Shown in pieces: positions 33,148 through 42,240 of a stretch of 64,000 nucleotides of DNA (position 1 is the stretch's first letter; every line of letters begins with the position of its first letter). This DNA comes from Azospirillum baldaniorum (GTDB lineage Bacteria > Pseudomonadota > Alphaproteobacteria > Azospirillales > Azospirillaceae). The stretch is from positions 1,210,001-1,274,000 of the forward strand of contig NZ_CP022254.1 in assembly GCF_003119195.2 (NCBI RefSeq), written 5' to 3'. The notes beneath the pieces are model-generated. The model had not been told where the DNA came from, did not search any database, and saw nothing but the letters and a program-made list of their open reading frames with translations. Both the position numbers and the translations under genes were made by a program.

Positions 33148-35007
33148 TCACCCATGAAAATGCTCGAACACCCGCCGGGCCAGCGCCGCGCTGATGCCGG
33201 GGGTGGCCTCCAGATCCTTCAGCCCGGCCGATGCCACCGCGGTGGAACTGCCGAAATGGTGAAGCAGGGCCTTCTTGCGCGACGGGCCGACGCCGGGGAT
33301 GCCGTCGATGCGGGTGTGGTCCATCGCCTTCAGGCGGCGTGTGCGGTGGGCGTCGATGGCCGTCCGGTGCGCCTCGTCGCGCAGCCGTTGCAGGAAGTAC
33401 AGCACCGGGTCGTTGGGCTCCAGCCGGAAGGGCTCGCGGTCCGGCAGGAAGAAGCGCTCGCGCCCGGCGTCGCGGTCCGGACCCTTGGCGATGGCGGCCA
33501 GCGGCACGCCCGCGATGCCCAGCCCGTCCAGCACCGCGCGGGCGGTGTTCAACTGGCCGAGGCCGCCGTCGATCAGCACCAGATCGGGCCATTGGCCACC
33601 GCTGCGCTGCGGGTCCTCGCGCAGGGCGCGCCCGAAGCGGCGGGTCAGCACCTCGCGCAGCATCGCGTAATCGTCGCCGGCCGCCACGGGGTCCTTGATG
33701 TGGAAGCGGCGCCCCGCGTTGCGCTGGATGCCCTCCGGCCCGGCGACCACCATGGCGCCGACCGGGAAGGCCCCCTGGATGTGCGAGTTGTCGTAGATTT
33801 CGATACGGGCCGGTGTTTTCGGAAGACCGAAGACGCGGGCCACCCCGGCCAGCAGCTTGCCCTGGGCGGAGCGTTCGGCCATGCGCCGCCCGTGCGCCTC
33901 GCGCGCGTTGGTCAGCGCGTGTTCGACGACGCGGCGCTTGGGGCCGCGCTGGGGAAACTCCACCTCCACCCGCCGTCCGGCGGCCAGGGTCAGCGCCTCG
34001 GCCAGCAGGGCGCGCTCCGGGATGGCGTGGCTGAGCAGCAGGTGGCGGGGTGGCGGCGTCCCTTCGTAGAGCTGTGCGGCGAAGGCGGCGAGGATCGCGG
34101 CCGGCTCCTCGTCGCCATCGTGCCGAGGGAAGAAGGCGCGGGTGCCCTGGTTGCGCCCGCCGCGGAAGAAGAAGGCCTGGACGCAGGCGGTCCCGCCCTC
34201 GGCATGGACGGCCAGCACGTCGGCGTCCTCCAGAACGCCTTCCAGATTGATGTCCTGGCGGCTTTGCAGGGCGGTCAGGGCGCGGATGCGGTCGCGCCAG
34301 CGCGCGGCGTCCTCGTAGGCCAGCCGGTCGGAGCAGTCCATCATGTGGCGGGCGAACTCCGCCTGGACGGCGGCGCTGCGCCCGGTCAGCACGTCGCGCA
34401 CGCCCTGCATCTGCGCGGCGTAGTCCTCCGCCGAGACGCGGCCGACGCAGGGGGCCGAGCAGCGCTTGATCTGGTGCTGGAGACAGGGCCGCGTGCGCGC
34501 GGTGAAGGTGGCGTCGTCGCAGTTGCGCAGCAGGAAGGCGCGCTGCAACGCCCCGATGGTCATGCCGACGAGCGCGGGGGAGGCGTAGGGGCCGAACAGG
34601 TCGCGTTTCCTGCCATGCCGATCGGCGCTGCCGCGGTGGTGCATCAGCCTGGGGAATTCGTGCCCCTCGCCGAGCGCGATGTAGGAAAAGGATCGGTCGT
34701 CCTTCACCAGCACGTTGAAGGGTGGCAGCAGGCGGCGGATCAGGTTCGCCTCCAGCAGGAGGGCCTCCGCCTCGGTGTGGGTGGTGACGAACTCCATGGA
34801 GCGGGTCAGCGCCACCATGCGGCGGGTGCGGTTGGGCAGCCCGTCGGCCCGGGTGTAGCTGGCCACCCGGCGTTTCAAGTTCTTCGCCTTGCCGACATAC
34901 AGGATGCGCCCGTCCGCCCCGATCATCCGGTAGACGCCGGGCGTGTCCGGCAGCGTCGGCAGGGTGGCGCGGATCACCGCGGCTCCATCTACAGCCAAGC
35001 CGGCCAT
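33148..35007 (-). CDS. uvrC: UvrC, excinuclease ABC subunit C
   Basis: 619 residues; makes both incisions in nucleotide excision repair with UvrA and UvrB. GIY-YIG nuclease domain at the N-terminus (PGVYRMIGADGRILYVGKAKNLKRRV), the UvrB-binding UVR motif near residues 205-240, the RNase-H-like C-terminal nuclease (IEIYDNSHIQGAFPVGAMVV and LVLIDGGLGQLN) and two helix-hairpin-helix motifs at the end (IDGIPGVGPSRKKALLHHFGS). Length is normal (E. coli 610). It stands alone here; no tRNA or pgsA neighbour. Its presence supports a chromid rather than a plasmid. Confidence 0.97.
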   Translation of the reverse strand: MAGLAVDGAAVIRATLPTLPDTPGVYRMIGADGRILYVGKAKNLKRRVASYTRADGLPNRTRRMVALTRSMEFVTTHTEAEALLLEANLIRRLLPPFNVLVKDDRSFSYIALGEGHEFPRLMHHRGSADRHGRKRDLFGPYASPALVGMTIGALQRAFLLRNCDDATFTARTRPCLQHQIKRCSAPCVGRVSAEDYAAQMQGVRDVLTGRSAAVQAEFARHMMDCSDRLAYEDAARWRDRIRALTALQSRQDINLEGVLEDADVLAVHAEGGTACVQAFFFRGGRNQGTRAFFPRHDGDEEPAAILAAFAAQLYEGTPPPRHLLLSHAIPERALLAEALTLAAGRRVEVEFPQRGPKRRVVEHALTNAREAHGRRMAERSAQGKLLAGVARVFGLPKTPARIEIYDNSHIQGAFPVGAMVVAGPEGIQRNAGRRFHIKDPVAAGDDYAMLREVLTRRFGRALREDPQRSGGQWPDLVLIDGGLGQLNTARAVLDGLGIAGVPLAAIAKGPDRDAGRERFFLPDREPFRLEPNDPVLYFLQRLRDEAHRTAIDAHRTRRLKAMDHTRIDGIPGVGPSRKKALLHHFGSSTAVASAGLKDLEATPGISAALARRVFEHFHG

Positions 35008-35106
35008 CGTCCTATTCCGGTGTGCTAATCACGATGGCGTGGAAGGAAGCAGGGGAACGAACCATGGACAAGGGACAATCGTCAGCCCTGTCCTTCAGAC
35101 CAGGAT

Positions 35107-36231
35107 TCACCCCGCCGTCTGCCGCTCCACGCCCGCATCGGCGTCGGGACGGGTGCTGTCGCGGACGACCAGTTCGCAATCCAGCCCATGATGCGGCTGC
35201 GCTACCGTGGTGCCGTTCAGCCGGGCCAGGATCTGGCCGGCGGCCAGTTCGCCGATCTCGCGCTGCGGTGGGCGGACGGTGGACAGCGGCGGCAGGCAGG
35301 CGGCGCTGAAGGTCAGGTCGCCGAAGCCGATCACCGCCAGATCGTCGGGCACGCTCAGCCCGCGCCGGTTCGCCTCGAACAGCACGCCCAGCGCCATGGC
35401 GTCGTTGGAGCAGACCACCCCGTCGATGTCCGGATGCAGCGCGAACACCTCGTCGATCAGCCAGATGCCGACGGGTGTGGAAGCGGTGTCGGGGGCGGTG
35501 AAGGCGATCGGCTCGTGCAGGCCGCGGCGGCGCACCTCGTCCTCATAGCCGTCGGTGCGGCTGCGCACGCGCATGTCCTGATGCACGGCGGCGCCGATGT
35601 AGGCGACCTTGCGGCTGCCCTGGTCGTAGAGGTGGCTGGCCTGCCGGCGCCCGACCTCGAAATGGGAGAAGCCGACCGTCATGTCCACCGCCGGGGTCTG
35701 GGCGGAGGGGATGTCCCACATCTCGACCACCGGCACGCCGGAGGAGCGCAGCATGGCGCGCGTCCGCTCGGTGTGGTGCAGGCCGGTGACCACCACCGCG
35801 GCGGGCGACCAGGCGAGGAAGGCACGGATCAGCTCCTCCTCCCGCTCCGGATCGAACTCGCTGACGCCGAGCAGTGTCTGGTAATGGGCGGTCTGGAAGG
35901 CGCTTTGCAGCGTGTTGTAGGTCTCCGCGAAGAAGGAGTTGGTGATGGAGGGCAGGATCACCCCCACCGTCCGGCTCTTCGCCGCGGCGAGGCTGCCCGC
36001 CACGAGGTTGGGCACGTAGCCGAGCTGGTCGATCACCGTCCGCACACGGGTCGCCAGCTCCTCCGACACCGCCTCCGGCTTGCGCAGATAGAGCGAGACG
36101 GTGCTGGGCGACACGCCGGCGGCGTTGGCCACGTCCGTCATGGTCAGCCGCTCGGTGGCGCGGCGGGTCTTCTTGCGGATGGATTTGGCGGGTTTCGGCG
36201 GAAACGGCTTGGCGGGCGGCTGTGCGGTCAT
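35107..36231 (-). CDS. LacI-family transcriptional regulator
   Basis: 374 residues. LacI helix-turn-helix with hinge (TMTDVANAAGVSPSTVSLYLRKPEAVSEELATRVRTVIDQLGYVPN) after a basic 30-residue N-terminal extension. The sugar-binding-like core resembles the GntR (gluconate) branch (GVILPSITNSFFAETYNTLQSAF). The ligand cannot be named. No sugar operon is adjacent; divergent or downstream targets are not evident, so it probably acts on genes elsewhere or beyond the purine cluster to its right. Confidence 0.9.
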   Translation of the reverse strand: MTAQPPAKPFPPKPAKSIRKKTRRATERLTMTDVANAAGVSPSTVSLYLRKPEAVSEELATRVRTVIDQLGYVPNLVAGSLAAAKSRTVGVILPSITNSFFAETYNTLQSAFQTAHYQTLLGVSEFDPEREEELIRAFLAWSPAAVVVTGLHHTERTRAMLRSSGVPVVEMWDIPSAQTPAVDMTVGFSHFEVGRRQASHLYDQGSRKVAYIGAAVHQDMRVRSRTDGYEDEVRRRGLHEPIAFTAPDTASTPVGIWLIDEVFALHPDIDGVVCSNDAMALGVLFEANRRGLSVPDDLAVIGFGDLTFSAACLPPLSTVRPPQREIGELAAGQILARLNGTTVAQPHHGLDCELVVRDSTRPDADAGVERQTAG

Positions 36232-36318
36232 TCTCGTCCTTCCCTGCGGCGAACCCCGCCGCGCGGCGTGGCGGCATCATAGCACGCCGTTGGAAAAGCG
36301 GGGGAAAAGCGGGAACGG

Positions 36319-37254
36319 TCAGGGCGCGGCATTCGGCTCCGCTCCGGCCATTTCCGTATCCGCCAGGGCGGCGCGCGCCTGCTCCGCGAAGAAATCGATG
36401 AAGACGCGGATCTTCGCGGGCAGCAGGTTGCGGTGGGGGTAGAGGACGGCGAGCGTCACCGGCTCCGGCGGGCAGTGCGGCAGGACGACCCGCAGCTCCC
36501 CGCGGCGCAGATGGTCGGCGACCTCCCACAGCGGCTTCAGCACGATCCCTTCCCCGGCCAGCGCCCAGCCGGTCAGCACGTCGCCGTCGTCGGCGTCGAA
36601 CTGGCCGGACACCGGCAGGGTCATCGGGCCTTGCGGGGTGTTCAGCGTCCATTGGAACTGCTGCGATCCGGGAAAACGCAGCAGCAGGCAGTGGTGGGAC
36701 AGCAGATCCTCCGGCCGGGCCGGCACGCCCCGCCGCTCCAGATAGGACGGCGCAGCGCAGAGCACGCGCGGCAGGTCGGCGATCTTGCGCGCGACGAAGC
36801 TGGAATCCTTCAGCGGCGCCATGCGGATGGCCACGTCGGTCGCCTCGCGCAGCAGGTCCAGCAGATGGTCGGACAGGCGCAGCCGCAAATCCACCTGCGG
36901 GTAGGCGGCGTGGAAGCGCGGCACCATCGGGGCCAGGATGTGCCGGCCGAAGCCCAGCGGCGCCGTCACCCGCAGGCTGCCCACCGGCGCCCCGCCGATG
37001 GCGCCAACGCTGCTCTCCGCCCGTTCCGCCGCCTCCAGAACCTCCAGGCAGTGTTCGAAGAAGACCTTTCCGGCCTCGGTGAACTGCACCTGCCGAGTGG
37101 TGCGGTTGAGCAGACGGGCGTTCAGATGCTCCTCCAGGCTTTGCAGCCGGTGGCTGACCACGGCGGGCGACAAGCGCAGGCTGCGCCCGGCGGCGGACAG
37201 GCTGCCCAGCTCCACCACCCGCACGAACACCCGCATGTTCTCCAGCAGCGCCAC
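36319..37254 (-). CDS. LysR-family transcriptional regulator, divergent from puuD
   Basis: About 311 residues. LysR helix-turn-helix (LSAAGRSLRLSPAVVSHRLQSLEEHLNARLLNRTTRQVQ) and an effector domain of the CrgA subgroup (GSLRVTAPLGFGRH). A GTG at 37254 gives the usual (V/M)xxLENMRVFVRVVE start of this subgroup; the ATG at 37236 is an alternative. It is divergent from puuD with about 150 bp between, so it is the likely local regulator of urate catabolism. This is inference from position. Confidence 0.88.
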   Translation of the reverse strand: MALLENMRVFVRVVELGSLSAAGRSLRLSPAVVSHRLQSLEEHLNARLLNRTTRQVQFTEAGKVFFEHCLEVLEAAERAESSVGAIGGAPVGSLRVTAPLGFGRHILAPMVPRFHAAYPQVDLRLRLSDHLLDLLREATDVAIRMAPLKDSSFVARKIADLPRVLCAAPSYLERRGVPARPEDLLSHHCLLLRFPGSQQFQWTLNTPQGPMTLPVSGQFDADDGDVLTGWALAGEGIVLKPLWEVADHLRRGELRVVLPHCPPEPVTLAVLYPHRNLLPAKIRVFIDFFAEQARAALADTEMAGAEPNAAP

Positions 37255-37401
37255 GCCCAGCCCTTTCCCCACACGCTCTGGGGAATCCTCCCACCTTTCC
37301 GTTTTTTTTGAAAGTGCTGGCGCACGCATCCGCTTCCCCGCTGCGCTGCGGCAACCGTAGAGTTCAGGGTGAGGATCACCGAACGGAAGAGGCCGCGACG
37401 C

Positions 37402-38604
37402 ATGGAGCCGATCGTCTGGGAGTGGGTCAACTTTCTGGTGCGCTGGCTGCACGTCATCACGGCCATCGCCTGGATCGGGTCGAGCTTCTATTTCATCCAC
37501 CTCGACCTGTCCCTGCGGCGGCGCGACGGCCTGCCCCCCGGCGTGGCGGGGGAGGCGTGGCAGGTCCACGGCGGCGGCTTCTACAACATGATGAAGTACA
37601 CGGTCGCCCCGCCGGAGCTGCCGGAGAAGCTGACCTGGTTCAAGTGGGAAGCCTACGCCACCTGGCTCAGCGGCTTCGCGCTGCTGTCGGTGCTCTACTA
37701 CCACGGCGCCGCACTCTACATGATCGACCCGGCGGTGCTGGACATCCCCTGGTGGGGCGCGGTGCTGCTCAGCCTGGGCGCGCTGGGGCTGGGCTGGCAC
37801 GGCTATGACCGGCTGTGCAAGTCGCCGCTGGGCAAGGACGACGTGAAGCTGGCGGCGGCGGGCTTCGTCTTCCTGGTGCTGGTCGCCTGGGGCCTCAGTC
37901 ATCTCTTCAGCGGGCGGGCGGCGATGCTGCATGTCGGGGCGCTGATCGGCACGATGATGTCGGCCAACGTCTTCCGCATCATCATCCCCAACCAGACCAA
38001 GGCTGTGGCCGCCATGAAGGCCGGCCAAGTGCCCGACCCGGCGCTGGGCAAGCAGGCCAAGCAGCGCTCGCTGCACAACAATTACCTGACGCTGCCGGTC
38101 GTCTTCCTGATGATCTCCAACCACTACCCGCTGGCCTTCGGCACGCGCTACAGCTGGGTGATCGTGGCGGTGGTGCTGGTGGTGGGGGCGGTGATCCGCC
38201 ACTTCTTCAACAGCCGGCACGCCGGCAAGCCGACGCCCTGGTGGACCTGGGCGGTGGCCACCGCGGGCGTCGCCGTCATCGTGGGCCTGAGCGCCGCCGG
38301 CACGCGGACCGAGAGCGCCGCCGCGCCGGCCAGGGTGGAGTTGGCCCAGGTGGAGTTCGCACAGGTGGAGGAGGTGGTGCTCTCCCGCTGCTCCATGTGC
38401 CACGCGGCGCAGCCGGTGTGGGAGGGGATCGGCGCGCCGCCGCGCGGCGTGACGCTGGACAGCGCGGAGGCGATCAGCCGCCACGCGCCCCAGATCCGCG
38501 TCTGGGCGGCGCTGTCCGACGCGATGCCCCCCGGCAACGTCACCGGGATCACGCCGGAGGAGCGCCGCCTGCTCGCCGCCTGGACCGATCAGCTTCCCCG
38601 GTAG
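37402..38604 (+). CDS. puuD: PuuD, membrane-bound urate hydroxylase with cytochrome c domain
   Basis: About 400 residues. Converts urate to 5-hydroxyisourate at the inner membrane, passing electrons to the respiratory chain instead of making peroxide. About eight membrane helices, starting with VNFLVRWLHVITAIAWIGSSFYFIHLDLSL, a PuuD signature (GGGFYNMMKYTVAPPELPEKLTWFKWEAY). The C-terminal periplasmic cytochrome c domain has the haem motif C330-S-M-C333-H334. Start at 37402 with GGAAGAGG upstream. The last 16 bases overlap the convergent uraH gene, which performs the next step. Confidence 0.93.
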   Translation: MEPIVWEWVNFLVRWLHVITAIAWIGSSFYFIHLDLSLRRRDGLPPGVAGEAWQVHGGGFYNMMKYTVAPPELPEKLTWFKWEAYATWLSGFALLSVLYYHGAALYMIDPAVLDIPWWGAVLLSLGALGLGWHGYDRLCKSPLGKDDVKLAAAGFVFLVLVAWGLSHLFSGRAAMLHVGALIGTMMSANVFRIIIPNQTKAVAAMKAGQVPDPALGKQAKQRSLHNNYLTLPVVFLMISNHYPLAFGTRYSWVIVAVVLVVGAVIRHFFNSRHAGKPTPWWTWAVATAGVAVIVGLSAAGTRTESAAAPARVELAQVEFAQVEEVVLSRCSMCHAAQPVWEGIGAPPRGVTLDSAEAISRHAPQIRVWAALSDAMPPGNVTGITPEERRLLAAWTDQLPR

Positions 38605-38951
38605 GTCGAGTAGCTGTAGGGGGAGACGAGCAGCGGCACGTGATAGTGCTGGTCCGCGTTGGCGACGCCGAAGCGGATCGGCACCACGTCGAGGAAGGCG
38701 GGTTCCACGATCTCCAGGCCGGAGGCGCGGAAATAGTCGCCGGCCTCGAACACCAGTTCATAGACGCCCGGCGTCAGGTCGGCCCCGGCGAGGAGCGGCG
38801 CGTCGCAGCGCCCGTCGGCGTTGGTGCGGGTCTGCGTCAGCCGCTCCCGCCGCTCCCCGTCGATGCGGTAGAGGGTGACGGCGATCCCGGCGCCGGGCCG
38901 TCCGTGCGTCGTGTCGAGAACATGGGTGGTCAGGCGCCCGCTTCCGGACAT
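38589..38951 (-). CDS. uraH: UraH, 5-hydroxyisourate hydrolase
   Basis: 120 residues, transthyretin-like family. Hydrolyses 5-hydroxyisourate to OHCU. The N-terminal active-site motif is LTTHVLDTTHGRPG (His). The remaining motifs are the Arg in PIRFG, the His residues in DQHYHVPLLVSPYSYSTYRGS, and the terminal YRGS tetrapeptide. GGAGAG precedes the ATG. It is convergent with puuD (16-bp overlap) and divergent from uraD, so the three pathway genes are not in one operon despite their adjacency. Confidence 0.96.
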   Translation of the reverse strand: MSGSGRLTTHVLDTTHGRPGAGIAVTLYRIDGERRERLTQTRTNADGRCDAPLLAGADLTPGVYELVFEAGDYFRASGLEIVEPAFLDVVPIRFGVANADQHYHVPLLVSPYSYSTYRGS

Positions 38952-39126
38952 GGGTCTCTCTCCTCACCGTGGAATGCCGCGAAGTGACCTTATACCGCAC
39001 CCCATGCCGCACCGCCGCGCGGTCCGAACGGGGCTTGCGCAAAAAGACTTTCAAACGGATCGAAAAAGCGGACCCCGGCGATTGCGGTTATGCTGCGGGA
39101 CAGAGGACCGATCAGGGAAGGCCGGG

Positions 39127-39639
39127 ATGCGACCGAGCGAGATGGACCGTGCAAGTTTCGTCGCCCGATTCGGCGGCGTGTTCGAACATTCGCCCTGGGT
39201 CGCCGAAGGCGCCTGGGATGCCGGAAACGTGCCGGACGACGTGGACGGGCTGCACGCCGCGATGGTCGCCGTCCTGCGCGCCGCCGACCATGGCCGGAAG
39301 CTGACGCTGCTGAACGCCCACCCCGATCTGGCGGGCCGGCTGGCGCTGCGCGGCGAGCTGACCGCCGACAGCACGGCCGAGCAGGCCAGCGCCGGGCTGG
39401 ACCGCTGCACGCCCGAGGAGTTCGCCCGCTTCACCGAGTTGAACGACGCCTACAAGGCGCGCTTCGGCTTCCCCTTCATCCTGGCGGTCAAGGGCCGCAG
39501 CCGCGCCGACATCCTGGAGGCGTTCGAAACCCGCCTGTCCAACGGTCCGGAGGAGGAGTTCGCCACGGCGCTGGCCCAGGTCGAGCGCATCACCTGGCTA
39601 CGCCTGAAGGACCTGCTGCCCAAGGACATCGGGCCATGA
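39127..39639 (+). CDS. uraD: UraD, OHCU decarboxylase
   Basis: 170 residues. Decarboxylates 2-oxo-4-hydroxy-4-carboxy-5-ureidoimidazoline to S-allantoin. Family motifs: the catalytic His in LLNAHPDLAGRLA, then FARFTELNDAYKARFGFPFILAVKGRSRADILEAFETRL. The ATG at 39127 is the first that gives the family start; GGAAGGCCGGG precedes it. It starts the operon uraD-allC-M20 peptidase, all joined by ATGA overlaps. Confidence 0.95.
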   Translation: MRPSEMDRASFVARFGGVFEHSPWVAEGAWDAGNVPDDVDGLHAAMVAVLRAADHGRKLTLLNAHPDLAGRLALRGELTADSTAEQASAGLDRCTPEEFARFTELNDAYKARFGFPFILAVKGRSRADILEAFETRLSNGPEEEFATALAQVERITWLRLKDLLPKDIGP

Positions 39640-40877
39640 CGGCGTTCGGCGCGGACCTGATGGCGCGGCTGGACGCCTTCGCCGGTTTCACGGAGGAGCC
39701 GGGGCTGCTGACCCGCCTGTTCCTGACCCCGCAGCACCGCGCCGCCGCGGATTGGCTGATGGAGCTGATGGGCAAGGCCGGGATGAACGCCCGGCTCGAC
39801 CCGGCGGGCACGGTGGTCGGACGCTACGAGGGGACGGTGCCGGGTGCGCCGGCGCTGCTGATCGGCTCCCACATCGACACGGTGCGCAACGCCGGCCGGT
39901 ATGACGGGAATCTGGGCGTGCTCGCCGCCGTCGCCGCGGTGGCGGAACTGGACCGGCGCGGCGAGCGCCTGCCCTTCGCCATCGAGGTGCTGGGCTTCGG
40001 CGACGAGGAAGGGGTGCGCTTTCCCGTGACCCTGACCGGCAGCCGCGCCGTGGCCGGCCGCTTCGAACGGGCGGCGCTGGAGACGCGCGACCGCGACGGC
40101 GTGCGCATGGCCGACGCGCTGCGCGCCTTCGGCGGCGATCCCGAGGCCATCGCCACGGCGGCCCGCAAGCCGGGGGAGGCGCTGGCCTTCCTGGAGGTCC
40201 ACATCGAACAGGGGCCGGTGCTGGAGGCGGAAGGGTTGCCGGTCGGCATCGTCACGGCCATCAACGGCGCCACGCGCTTCGCCGTCCGGCTGCGCGGCAT
40301 GGCCGGCCACGCCGGCACGGTGCCCATGGCGCTGCGCCGCGACGCGCTGGTGGCCGCCGCCGAGATGACCCTGGCGGCGGAGCGGGTGGCCGCGGCCTCC
40401 GACGCCGGGCTGGTGGCGACGGTGGGCCGGATCGAGGTGAAGCCGGGCGCCGTCAACGTCATCCCCGGCGAGGCCGCCTTCACCCTCGACGTCCGCGCGC
40501 CGGAGGACTCCGTGCGGCGGGACGCCTGCGCCGCCATCCTCGCCGACTTCGAGGGGATCGCCGCCCGCCGCGGCGTGGAACTGGCCGTGGAGACGACCCA
40601 CGACGCCAACGCCGCCCCCTGCTCCCCCGGCATCCGGCGGCAGATCGAGGCGGCGGTGATCCGTGCCGGCGTCCGTCCCTTGCCGCTGCCCAGCGGCGCC
40701 GGGCATGATGCCATGGCCTTCGCCGGCGTGCTGCCGATGGGCATGCTGTTCGTCCGCTGTGCGGGCGGCATCAGCCACAACCCCGCCGAATCCATCACCG
40801 TGGAGGACGCCGACCTGTCGGTGCAGATCCTCCTGGACATCATCCGCCACTTTGAGCACGAGACCCCGACACCATGA
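39636..40877 (+). CDS. allC: Allantoate amidohydrolase-like (AllC) M20 metalloenzyme
   Basis: 413 residues of the M20 hydantoinase/carbamoylase family. Metal-ligand motifs GSHIDTVRNAGRYDGNLGV, GFGDEEGVRFP and FLEVHIEQGPVLE are intact, and the C-terminal His is in GGISHNPAESI. In a urate cluster the natural substrate is allantoate (or ureidoglycine); N-carbamoyl amino acids are alternatives within the family. The ATGA overlap with uraD and with the next gene indicates translational coupling. An allantoinase gene is not in the window. Confidence 0.85.
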   Translation: MTAFGADLMARLDAFAGFTEEPGLLTRLFLTPQHRAAADWLMELMGKAGMNARLDPAGTVVGRYEGTVPGAPALLIGSHIDTVRNAGRYDGNLGVLAAVAAVAELDRRGERLPFAIEVLGFGDEEGVRFPVTLTGSRAVAGRFERAALETRDRDGVRMADALRAFGGDPEAIATAARKPGEALAFLEVHIEQGPVLEAEGLPVGIVTAINGATRFAVRLRGMAGHAGTVPMALRRDALVAAAEMTLAAERVAAASDAGLVATVGRIEVKPGAVNVIPGEAAFTLDVRAPEDSVRRDACAAILADFEGIAARRGVELAVETTHDANAAPCSPGIRRQIEAAVIRAGVRPLPLPSGAGHDAMAFAGVLPMGMLFVRCAGGISHNPAESITVEDADLSVQILLDIIRHFEHETPTP

Positions 40878-42106
40878 CCGACACCGCCCAAAAGGCCATC
40901 CGCGCTTTCCTGGAGCAGACCCGTGACGAGCAGGTCCGCTTCCTGGCCGAACTGGTCAAGGTGCCCTCCGACAACCCGGCCGGCGACTGCGCCCCCCACG
41001 CCGAGCGTGCCGCCGAGTTGCTGGAAGCCATGGGCCTGACGGTGGAGCGCCACCCGGTCCCGGCGGAGCTGGTGCGGGCCAACGGCATGATCTCCGCCAC
41101 CAACCTGATCGTGCGCCGCCGCTTCGGCGACGGGCCGACCGTGGCGCTGAACGCCCACGGCGACGTGGTGCCGCCGGGCGAGGGCTGGACCCGCGACCCC
41201 TACGGGGCGGAGGTGGTGGACGGCTGGATGTACGGGCGCGGCGTCGCCGTCTCGAAGTCCGACTTCGTCACCTACACCTATGCGCTGCTGGCGCTTGAGA
41301 AGGCCGGGCTGGACCGCGGCACGGTGGAGCTGCACCTGACCTACGACGAGGAGGCCGGCGGCGAGATCGGGCCGAAATGGCTGCTCGACGAGGGGCTGAC
41401 CAAGCCGGACTTCGCCATCGCCGCGGGCTTCAGCTACGGCGTCGTCACCGCGCACAACGGCTGCCTGCATCTGGAGGTCGAGGTCACCGGCAAGTCCGCC
41501 CACGCCGCCCTGCCGATGACCGGCATCGACGCGCTGGAGGCGACGACGGCGATCCTCGGCGCGCTCTACGAGCACCGCAAGGGCTACGCCGGCACCGTGT
41601 CGGCGGTGGGCGGCATCGGCTCGCCGCAGTTGACGGTCGGGCTGATCAAGGGCGGCATCAACACCAACGTCGTCCCGGACCGCGTGACCCTGCGCCTCGA
41701 CCGCCGCATGATCCCGGAGGAGGCGCCGGAGACGGTGGAGGAGACGTTGCGCGCGGTCATCGCCGACGCGGCCACGGCCTTCCCGAAGGCCCGCGTCGAG
41801 GTCCGCCGCATCCTGCTGGCGCGCCCGCTGACTCCGCTGCCCGGCACCGACCGGCTGGCCGCCGTTCTCTGCGCCCACGCCAGCCGCGTCATGGGCGAGC
41901 CGGTGGAGACCAAGGGCGTGCCGCTCTACACCGACGCGCGCCATTACTCCGACGCCGGCGTGCCCATCGCCCTGTTCGGCGCCGGCCCCCACACCATCGA
42001 GGAGGCCAACGCCCACCGCGCCGACGAGCGCCTGCCGCTGTCCGACCTGTTCAAGGCGACGGAGGTTGTGGCGCTGTCGCTGTTGGAGGTGCTGGGCGAG
42101 GGGTGA
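40874..42106 (+). CDS. M20 (ArgE/DapE-type) metallopeptidase in the ureide operon
   Basis: 410 residues. M20 motifs: NAHGDVVPPGEG (metal His/Asp), YDEEAGGEIGP (catalytic Glu) and a C-terminal His in EEANAHRADERLPL. Where ArgE/DapE family members read GRGxxDMK, this has GRGVAVSKSDF: the expected Asp is replaced, with SKSD following, so metal binding may differ. The substrate is unknown; position in the uraD-allC operon suggests an N-carbamoyl or ureido compound of purine breakdown. Coupled to allC by ATGA. A family A repeat follows its stop. Confidence 0.78.
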   Translation: MTDTAQKAIRAFLEQTRDEQVRFLAELVKVPSDNPAGDCAPHAERAAELLEAMGLTVERHPVPAELVRANGMISATNLIVRRRFGDGPTVALNAHGDVVPPGEGWTRDPYGAEVVDGWMYGRGVAVSKSDFVTYTYALLALEKAGLDRGTVELHLTYDEEAGGEIGPKWLLDEGLTKPDFAIAAGFSYGVVTAHNGCLHLEVEVTGKSAHAALPMTGIDALEATTAILGALYEHRKGYAGTVSAVGGIGSPQLTVGLIKGGINTNVVPDRVTLRLDRRMIPEEAPETVEETLRAVIADAATAFPKARVEVRRILLARPLTPLPGTDRLAAVLCAHASRVMGEPVETKGVPLYTDARHYSDAGVPIALFGAGPHTIEEANAHRADERLPLSDLFKATEVVALSLLEVLGEG

Positions 42107-42108
42107 TT

Positions 42109-42196
42109 GCCCCCTCCCTAACCCTCCCCCGCTGACGCAGGGGAGGGGACTTGATTCTCCCTCCCCTGCGAAGCGGGGGAGGGCCGGGGTGGGGGC
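42109..42196. repeat. Intergenic palindromic repeat, family A copy 3
   Basis: GCCCCCTCCCTAACCCTCCC arm, GCTGACGCAGGGGAGGGGAC centre, and the complementary arm ending GGCCGGGGTGGGGGC. It starts three bases after the M20 gene stop and lies upstream of guaC. Confidence 0.85.
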
Positions 42197-42240
42197 AATG
42201 ACGCCCCTATAACGATAAGAACGACAAGGACGACCCGCCG

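Noticed and set aside
34869..34884. Additional iteron copy in uvrC
   Set aside because: Four mismatches to the consensus and no shared codon register; indistinguishable from chance.
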